This document shows positions 58,988 to 64,000 of a stretch of DNA of 64,000 nt, piece after piece. Position 1 is the first letter of the stretch; each line of letters opens with the position of its first letter. A program made the translations under genes and the position numbers. Under the pieces are notes generated by a model. It was not told where the DNA came from and made no database searches. It saw only the letters and a list, made by a program, of their open reading frames with translations. The DNA comes from Geomonas paludis. Lineage in GTDB: Bacteria; Desulfobacterota; Desulfuromonadia; Geobacterales; Geobacteraceae. The stretch lies in assembly GCF_014193585.1 (NCBI RefSeq), contig NZ_BLXY01000003.1, positions 248,001 through 312,000 on the forward strand, written 5' to 3'.

Positions 58988-59725
58988 ATGATACTGGAAC
59001 TGCTGATACCGATGTTGTTGTGCACCCTGCTGGTCGCGGTCCTCTACTCCTGCGTCGGGCACGGCGGCGCGTCGGGGTACATCGCGGTGCTGGCGCTCTT
59101 CAGCGTGGCGCCGGAGGTGTTCAAGCCCACGGCGCTCACCCTGAATCTCCTGGTGGCAGGCATCGCCACCTTTTCCTTTGCCCGTGCCGGGCATTTCTCG
59201 TGGCGCCTGTTCTGGCCTTTTGCCGTAACCTCGATCCCCTTCAGCTTCCTGGGGGGCTACCTCACCCTCCCCTCGCACATCTACCGGCCATTGGTCGGCA
59301 TGGTGCTGCTCCTCTCCGCATCGCGCCTGCTGCTGCAGAAAGACCAGGCTCCCGGGCACACGACTCCCCCTGCCACCGCCACCGCCATGGTGATCGGGGC
59401 GGCCTTGGGGCTTTTGTCCGGCCTCACCGGCGTCGGGGGCGGCATCTTCCTGAGCCCGCTCTTGTTGCTGTGCAGGTGGGGTGAGCCGAGGGAGGTCTCG
59501 GCGGTGGCCGCGCTCTTCATCCTGGTCAACTCAGGAGCGGGACTGCTGGGGCATCTGAGCGGGGTGCAGGCGATTCCGACTTACGCTCCGCTCATGGCCG
59601 GGACTGCCCTCTTGGGGGGGGTCATCGGGTCACTGTTAGGTAGCCGTCACCTCCGCGTCCCCACCATCATGCGCGTCCTTTCCCTCGTCCTCGCCCTCGC
59701 CGGGTTCAAGCTGCTGCTGGTGTAG
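58988..59725 (+). CDS. TauE/SafE family membrane permease
   Basis: A 245-residue protein with about eight membrane segments. The repeated family motifs are G-H-G-G-A-S-G-Y-I-A (near residue 20), L-N-L-L-V-A-G-I-A-T, and G-L-T-G-V-G-G-G-I-F-L-S-P (about 145-157). TauE/SafE members move anions such as sulfite or sulfonates out of the cell. ATG at 58988 has no strong binding site. It lies 115 bases after narK in the same direction; a role in nitrite or sulfite export next to nar is possible but not shown. Confidence 0.88.
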   Translation: MILELLIPMLLCTLLVAVLYSCVGHGGASGYIAVLALFSVAPEVFKPTALTLNLLVAGIATFSFARAGHFSWRLFWPFAVTSIPFSFLGGYLTLPSHIYRPLVGMVLLLSASRLLLQKDQAPGHTTPPATATAMVIGAALGLLSGLTGVGGGIFLSPLLLLCRWGEPREVSAVAALFILVNSGAGLLGHLSGVQAIPTYAPLMAGTALLGGVIGSLLGSRHLRVPTIMRVLSLVLALAGFKLLLV

Positions 59726-59731
59726 TGTGAG

Positions 59732-59995
59732 CCCTCACCCCCGCCCCTCTCCCGGAGGGCGAGGGGGTGGACCCATGACCGCTCTAGGTTCCCTCTCCCT
59801 CTGGGAGAGGGTGGCCGGAGGCCGGGTGAGGGGTGTTGCCACCTGGCACCATGTCGCCTCACTGCAAGGCCCTCACCCCTGCCCCTCTCCCGGAGGGCGA
59901 GGGGTGGACACCAGAGCACATAACAGAGCAACTAAATTCTTCAGCCGGATTCACTGGACTCCCTCTCCCTATGGGAGAGGGCTGGGGTGAGGGCG
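59732..59995. repeat. GC-rich repeats ahead of the DUF559 gene (138-base unit)
   Basis: A 138-base unit starts at 59732 with CCCTCACCCCCGCCCCTCTC and ends with CCACCTGGCACCATGTCGCC and CTCACTGCAAGG. A partial second unit starts at 59870. A CCCTCTCCCTATGGGAGAGG element at 59961 supplies GGTGAGGGCG directly before the DUF559 start. It follows the TauE stop within a few bases. Confidence 0.9.
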
Positions 59996-60376
59996 ATGCC
60001 ACAGACGACCCATTTGAAACTTCCGGAAAGGCTGCGTGATTTCGCCCGCTCCCTTAGAGGTAAGCAGACTGATGCGGAAAGCCTGCTTTGGCTGCTGCTG
60101 AGAAACAGGCGAATGGGGTTCAAGTTTCGCAGACAGCACCCAGTCGCCGGATACATCCTCGATTTTTATTGCCACGAGGCAGGCCTGTGCATAGAGCTCG
60201 ATGGTGGTCAACACAACGAATCCAGATCAGTTGCAAAAGACGAGCTGAGGACAGAAAAACTGAGGATGTTGGGAATTCAGGTGCTGAGGTTCTGGGACGA
60301 TGAAGTGCTAAGAGATGTGGAGGTCGTGCTTGAAAGGATTTACCTGGAGTTAGTGAAGGACGTGCGAGGCAAGTGA
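59996..60376 (+). CDS. DUF559 (Vsr-like) endonuclease-domain protein within repeats
   Basis: A 126-residue protein starting M-P-Q-T-T-H-L-K-L-P-E. The DUF559 pattern is complete: L-R-G-K-Q-T-D-A-E-S-L-L-W-L-L-L-R-N-R, G-F-K-F-R-R-Q-H-P-V, I-L-D-F-Y-C-H-E, L-C-I-E-L-D-G-G-Q-H, and V-L-R-F-W-D-D-E-V. D-F-Y-C and I-E-L-D are candidate PD-(D/E)XK metal-binding positions. Its ATG is formed at the edge of a repeat that also supplies the ribosome binding site GGTGAGGG, and its stop overlaps the next array at TGAGCCCTCACC. No partner methylase is nearby. Confidence 0.9.
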   Translation: MPQTTHLKLPERLRDFARSLRGKQTDAESLLWLLLRNRRMGFKFRRQHPVAGYILDFYCHEAGLCIELDGGQHNESRSVAKDELRTEKLRMLGIQVLRFWDDEVLRDVEVVLERIYLELVKDVRGK

Positions 60377-60377
60377 G

Positions 60378-60832
60378 CCCTCACCCCCGCCCCTCTCCCG
60401 GAGGGCGAGGGGGTGGACGCATGGCGCTTGAGGTTCCCTCTCCCGGAGGGCGAGGGTGGCCGGAGGCCGGGTGAGGGATGCTGCCACCTGGCACCATGTC
60501 GCCTCACTGCAAGGCCCTCACCCCTGCCCCTCTCCCGGAGGGCGAGGGGGGGGACCCATGACCGCTCTAGGTTCCCTCTCCCTCTGGGAGAGGGTGGCCG
60601 GAGGCCGGGTGAGGGGTGTTGCCACCTGGCACCATGTTGCCTCACTGCAAGGCCCTCACCCCTGCCCCTCTCCCGGAGGGCGAGGGGGTGGACGCATGGC
60701 GCTTGAGGTTCCCTCTCCCGGAGGGCGAGGGTGGCCGGAGGCCGGGTGAGGGGTGTTGCCACCTGGCACCATGTCGCCTCACTGCAAGGCCCTCACCCCT
60801 GCCCCTCTCCCGGAGGGCGAGGGGGTGGACAG
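60378..60832. repeat. Tandem array of about 3.3 copies of a 138-base repeat after the DUF559 gene
   Basis: Units begin at 60378, 60515, 60653 and 60790 with CCCTCACCCC(T/C)GCCCCTC and span 137-138 bases. Each has a middle palindrome that alternates between two forms, CCCTCTCCCGGAGGGCGAGG (units 1 and 3) and CCCTCTCCCTCTGGGAGAGG (unit 2). Unit 2 is close to the copy at 59732. The array lies between the DUF559 stop and the uppP stop and fills the gap 60377-60847. Confidence 0.92.
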
Positions 60833-60847
60833 CCAGACGGGACAGTC

Positions 60848-61612
60848 CTAAAAGAGGAAAACCAGGAAGATCACACCCACCACGATGCGGTAGATGCCGA
60901 AGGGAACGAAGGTGTGGCTGGTGACGAACTTCAGCAGGGCCTTGATGCCGATGACGCCGAAGATGAACGAGGTGACGAAACCTGCGGCGATGTTATGCCA
61001 GTCGGCCATGTGGAAAACCGCATAGTTCTTGTAGACGTCGTAGCAGGTGGCGGCCAGCATGGTGGGAAGCGCCAGCAGGAAGGAAAACTCGGTGGCGTCC
61101 TTGCGGTCCAGCCCGAACAGCAGCCCACCCATGATGGTGGCGCCGGAACGCGAGACGCCGGGGACCATGGAGAGACACTGTACCAGACCGATGGAGAATG
61201 CCTGCTTGTAGCTGATCTCATCGAGGGTGTGGGTGGTTGCCGGCCGGTCCTTCATCCACATCTCGATGACGATGAAGGCAACGCCGCCGGCAATCAGCAT
61301 GTAACTCACCAGCGAGGGCTGGAAGAACGACTTCACCAGCTTGTAGAGCAAAAACCCGATGGTTCCGGTGGGGAGGAAGGCGAAGCAGACTTTCTTGATC
61401 AGGTCGGGACGGGCGAACAGCTGCTTGCGGTACACCTCGACCACGGCCAGCATCGCCCCCAACTGGATCACCACCTCGAAGACCTTGTGCGCTTCGGACT
61501 GCTGCAGCTTCAAAAGCGCCGACGCGAGGATGAGATGCCCGGTGGAAGAAACGGGAAGAAACTCGCTCAACCCCTCCACGATACCCAGTATTACCGCCTC
61601 GAAAATGCCCAC
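60848..61612 (-). CDS. uppP: Undecaprenyl-diphosphatase UppP (BacA)
   Basis: A 254-residue membrane enzyme that recycles undecaprenyl diphosphate to the monophosphate used for peptidoglycan and other glycans. Motif 1, E-G-L-S-E-F-L-P-V-S-S-T-G-H, is at the N-terminus; motif 2, P-G-V-S-R-S-G-A-T-I, is near the centre. Eight membrane spans are predicted. GTG at 61612 with AGGAG eight bases upstream is preferred to the GTG at 61630. It is a single gene, convergent with the DUF559 region. Confidence 0.95.
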   Translation of the reverse strand: MGIFEAVILGIVEGLSEFLPVSSTGHLILASALLKLQQSEAHKVFEVVIQLGAMLAVVEVYRKQLFARPDLIKKVCFAFLPTGTIGFLLYKLVKSFFQPSLVSYMLIAGGVAFIVIEMWMKDRPATTHTLDEISYKQAFSIGLVQCLSMVPGVSRSGATIMGGLLFGLDRKDATEFSFLLALPTMLAATCYDVYKNYAVFHMADWHNIAAGFVTSFIFGVIGIKALLKFVTSHTFVPFGIYRIVVGVIFLVFLF

Positions 61613-61766
61613 GAACTCACTCCTTGCCACTGCGCTGGTTTAAGCGAGCTAACATACCCGATCAAGGCAGCGTTGTAAAGCCGAACCGATGGCGGAAAGG
61701 TTGTTGTCGAAGGGGAGGCAGTTAGGGGTATTGGGGTAGGTGCCACAGTTGCAGTCATGGCAGGGT

Positions 61767-61838
61767 CACCCCCCCTGCCCCCTCCCGCCTTCGCGGGACG
61801 AAGCGCTACGGCGCGCAGGCCCGTCAAGGGGGGGGAGA
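61767..61838. repeat. C-rich/G-rich inverted pair upstream of uppP
   Basis: CACCCCCCCTGCCCCCTCCC and CCTTCGCGGG pair in part with CCCGTCAAGGGGGGGGGAGA. A related CCCGTCAAGGGAGGGG occurs at about 6403. It lies in the gap 61613-61871 between uppP and hemerythrin genes, which are read the same way, so it could be a terminator for the latter. Confidence 0.6.
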
Positions 61839-61871
61839 GCTGGAAACCGGACAACGCTGGGGTCGGATCGG

Positions 61872-62279
61872 TCAGTGCTGCAGTTTCTCGTACGCGGCGT
61901 AGAGGGTGTTCTCCTCGCTGCGCAGCCTCCTGGAGATGGTGGCGAACAGCCGGCCCAACGCCTTGGCGAACTCGATGTCGATCACCGCATCGTCCGCGGA
62001 GAACTTCCTGAAAAAGGCCACGGCGTTGCCGGAGATCTCTTCCATGTCCTGGGCGTAGAAATCCACGGTGCGCTTCAGTGCCTGGTCCGCCTGCGCGGCC
62101 TTGTTCAGCACCGGGTACAGTTGCGCGTCTTCCTTGCGCAGATGCGCGAGCAGCGTCGACTGCGCCGCCAGGAGGAGCCTGTGCGCCTCCTTGTTGGTGA
62201 TGCTGGTATCCTTGACGCGGTTGAGCATATCCTCGATTGCCACGTGGTCCCGTTTCAACTCATCTATCAACCTTGCCAT
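61872..62279 (-). CDS. Hemerythrin HHE-domain protein
   Basis: A 135-residue four-helix protein. It starts M-A-R-L-I-D-E-L-K-R-D-H-V-A-I-E with the first His at 12. It has L-L-A-H-L-R-K-E-D-A-Q-L-Y-P near residue 43-56 (a HxxxE pair) and E-E-N-T-L-Y-A-A near the end, the pattern of HHE hemerythrins, which bind a di-iron centre and sense or store oxygen or handle nitric oxide. AGGAGAGG is eight bases before ATG. Some such proteins protect against nitrosative stress, which would suit a denitrifier, but this is inference. Confidence 0.88.
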   Translation of the reverse strand: MARLIDELKRDHVAIEDMLNRVKDTSITNKEAHRLLLAAQSTLLAHLRKEDAQLYPVLNKAAQADQALKRTVDFYAQDMEEISGNAVAFFRKFSADDAVIDIEFAKALGRLFATISRRLRSEENTLYAAYEKLQH

Positions 62280-62469
62280 GTGCCACCTCTCCTACTCGGT
62301 TTGTTTGTGGTCCGTCGGACTGTGTCCATGGATTCGAGTATAGACCGGTGCCCGGAAGGGGGGCTTGATGCAGGTCAAGAAAACGCGGAGCGCGTTGGGG
62401 GAAGGAAGAACTCGTGGGGCCGGTCATCAGGGGGAGCCTGAAGTCACACCGGCACCGGCGCAATAAACA

Positions 62470-62498
62470 TTGGAAAAGCGGTATTGGCATGCTAAAGT
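62470..62498 (+). promoter_or_regulatory. Candidate sigma-70 promoter for the gene at 62590
   Basis: TTGGAA at 62470, a 17-base spacer, and TAAAGT at 62493 preceded by TGC (extended -10). Each box matches four of six consensus bases. It lies about 90 bases before the start. The rest of the 310-base divergent gap has no other clear signal. Confidence 0.35.
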
Positions 62499-62589
62499 AC
62501 CGCGCCTGTTAAGCAGTTCACATCCTTTTTTGAAGCGACCGGGCGTGCAACAAACCAGTTGATCCCAAGGCAGATGAGGTGTCGGAGCG

Positions 62590-63999
62590 GTGACGTCGGG
62601 GAATGAAGTACAGGAGTTGCGAAGCAACAGGCTAACCGTCTGGATCATGCTGCTGTCAACAGCGGCCTACATCTGCGTATATATCATCCTGGGCTTCTAC
62701 GCCCATCCTTCCGCTGACGATTTCAGTTTCGCCAACAAGGTGGTCAAGGAAGGCTTCATCGGCAGCCAGCGTTCCTGGTATCTTGCCTGGTGCGGACGCT
62801 ACGCCAGCACTGCAGTTATCAGCGCTTTTCTGGCACTATTCACCATCCCTGAGAGCATTTGGCTGCTACCACTGTTCCTGATCGTGACGACCTGCGTCTC
62901 GTTTGTCGTGCTGATGCTCACCATATGGGAGAGCCGGCAGGGGCTGCGGGTGCTGTGCGGCGGCTTGTTGCTGACCGCGCTCTATTTTTCCGGCCTTCCC
63001 TCCACGTCGGAAAACATGTACTGGCTGGCAGGGGGAATCACCTACCAACTGGGGAACGCGCTCTACGTCCTGCTGCTGGCGGCCCTGGTCAGACTGCACC
63101 GCTGTGACAAGGCGAACTGCATGAAACTCACGGTCGCTACCGGGGTTCTGGTCGCCATGATCGCGGGGATGAATGAGACCGTCATGCTGCTGCAGGCAGT
63201 CACCCTGATCGCCTCGTTGCTGATTTTCTTTGCCGGAAAAAGTCACCACCGGTACCACGTGCTGGTTCTTACCCTGATCAGCATCATGGGGGCGGCAATC
63301 GTCGCAGCAGCACCGGGGAATGCCGTGCGCTCCAGCTACTTTCCCATGGCGCATGACATCTTGTTCTCCCTCAGGGAATCGGCACGGTCGGCCGCGTCGA
63401 GCTTTCTTTCGTGGGGCAAGGCGCCAAGGCTATGGCTGGCAACCGTGCTGTGGATTGCAGGGACAGCTTCCGTCCCGCGCCGTACCGGGTTGAGAGTGCC
63501 TGCCATAGCCCCCGTTTCAGCAGGAGTTTTGTGGATTTCGGCTACGACCGCAACGTTCTTCCCGGCCTTTTGGAGCATGGGCTGCCCGCCGCCGGACCGG
63601 ACGCTGAGTATCTGTTACCTGCTGTTCGTCCTCGGCTGGTTTGCCACCGTGACTCTCATCGCCTATTGGCTCCCTCTTGATAAAGCGGATCTTCCCAGGG
63701 GCGGTTTCCACTTTATCGCCGCTCTCTTCGCCGCATACCTCTTCACGACCGGCAACGGCGCGAAAGCGCTCGGCGACCTGGCCATCGCTCCAGGTTACTC
63801 GAAACAGTTGAACGAGCGTTACCGGACCATGAGGATGTTTCGGGGGCAAAATGCCGAACTCGAGGTGCCCGTGCTGTCACACTATCCCCGCACGATCCAC
63901 ATTGCCGACATAGAACCTAAGAAGGAGGACTGGAAGAACATCGAATACGCGTCGTACTTCCACCTGAAGTCGATCGCGACGACGAAGCTAGCGCGGTGA
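62590..63999 (+). CDS. Multi-spanning membrane protein, DUF6056-like
   Basis: A 469-residue protein with about ten hydrophobic segments between residues 15 and 390 and a short soluble tail. After the first span it has A-H-P-S-A-D-D-F-S-F-A-N-K-V, then W-C-G-R-Y-A-S-T-A, the type of acidic pair and loop that marks DUF6056 and related GT-C-like membrane proteins, and later M-N-E-T-V-M-L-L. The start is GTG, as no ATG lies close; GGAG lies only two bases upstream, so the start is uncertain. It ends one base before the window end. A role in sugar transfer or polymerisation is possible. Confidence 0.6.
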   Translation: MTSGNEVQELRSNRLTVWIMLLSTAAYICVYIILGFYAHPSADDFSFANKVVKEGFIGSQRSWYLAWCGRYASTAVISAFLALFTIPESIWLLPLFLIVTTCVSFVVLMLTIWESRQGLRVLCGGLLLTALYFSGLPSTSENMYWLAGGITYQLGNALYVLLLAALVRLHRCDKANCMKLTVATGVLVAMIAGMNETVMLLQAVTLIASLLIFFAGKSHHRYHVLVLTLISIMGAAIVAAAPGNAVRSSYFPMAHDILFSLRESARSAASSFLSWGKAPRLWLATVLWIAGTASVPRRTGLRVPAIAPVSAGVLWISATTATFFPAFWSMGCPPPDRTLSICYLLFVLGWFATVTLIAYWLPLDKADLPRGGFHFIAALFAAYLFTTGNGAKALGDLAIAPGYSKQLNERYRTMRMFRGQNAELEVPVLSHYPRTIHIADIEPKKEDWKNIEYASYFHLKSIATTKLAR

Positions 64000-64000
64000 T

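Noticed and set aside
60378-60832. Possible CRISPR array
   Set aside because: The repeat period is 137-138 bases with no unique short spacers; the units are near identical across their full length.
60413-61678. Plus-strand frames across the tandem array and opposite uppP
   Set aside because: The parts in the array are repeat translations and the rest is antisense to uppP with both catalytic motifs intact.

Overview
The window looks like a chromosomal segment of a Geobacter-type anaerobe (Desulfuromonadota; Geobacter, Geomonas or Citrifermentans-like). This is inferred from the high GC content, a small protein of the Geobacter-associated GSU3473 type, a sigma-54 activator beside a tad locus, and a narCGHJI operon with a c-type cytochrome. 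I see no rRNA, tRNA, CRISPR array or insertion-sequence transposase.

Layout. 1-6.2 kb (minus): C-terminally cut TonB/TolA-like protein, two multi-spanning membrane proteins of the glycosyltransferase-C type, a family 2 glycosyltransferase and a SAM methyltransferase. 6.4-9.5 kb (minus): DUF192 protein, outer-membrane beta-barrel, a lipoprotein of tandem Ig-like domains, and a 27-residue membrane micropeptide. 9.5-18.5 kb (minus): tad pilus locus (two Flp pilins, TadE, RcpC/CpaB, RcpA/CpaC secretin, TadG-like, TadZ/CpaE, TadA/CpaF, TadB, TadC). 18.5-20.4 kb: a sigma-54 promoter, an array of five helically phased repeats, and a PilZ/zinc-ribbon/AAA+/Fis activator that probably drives the pilins. 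20.5-22.3 kb (plus): an orphan MshEN-like/AAA ATPase and a GSU3473-like small protein.

22.7-48.9 kb (plus): a complete extracellular contractile injection system (eCIS, Afp/PVC type): cap, one sheath, two tube proteins, Afp6-like small protein, LysM connector, spike, PAAR tip, gp25, two large baseplate proteins, a 1465-residue protein with SprB-like repeats, tape measure, a 1203-residue eCIS_core (DUF4157) effector ending in an HNH-like nuclease domain, an overlapping acidic gene that may be its immunity protein, and the AAA+ ATPase. 49-58.9 kb: a small conserved minus-strand gene, then an FNR-type site and narC-G-H-J-I-K for nitrate respiration. 59-64 kb: TauE/SafE exporter, a DUF559 endonuclease set inside tandem GC-rich repeats, UppP, hemerythrin and another membrane protein.

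A palindromic repeat family (cores like CCCTCTCCC..GGGAGAGGG with GGTGAGGG ends) occurs at about nine places. It fills gaps in the eCIS and nar operons and has entered narG in frame. A different repeat lies in frame in a baseplate gene. The DUF559 nuclease lies between the densest arrays of the first repeat and takes its ribosome binding site from one, so it may be the repeat family's mobility partner. The most novel candidates are the nuclease-repeat unit, the eCIS nuclease effector with its putative immunity gene, and the predicted c-di-GMP/sigma-54 control of the pilus.
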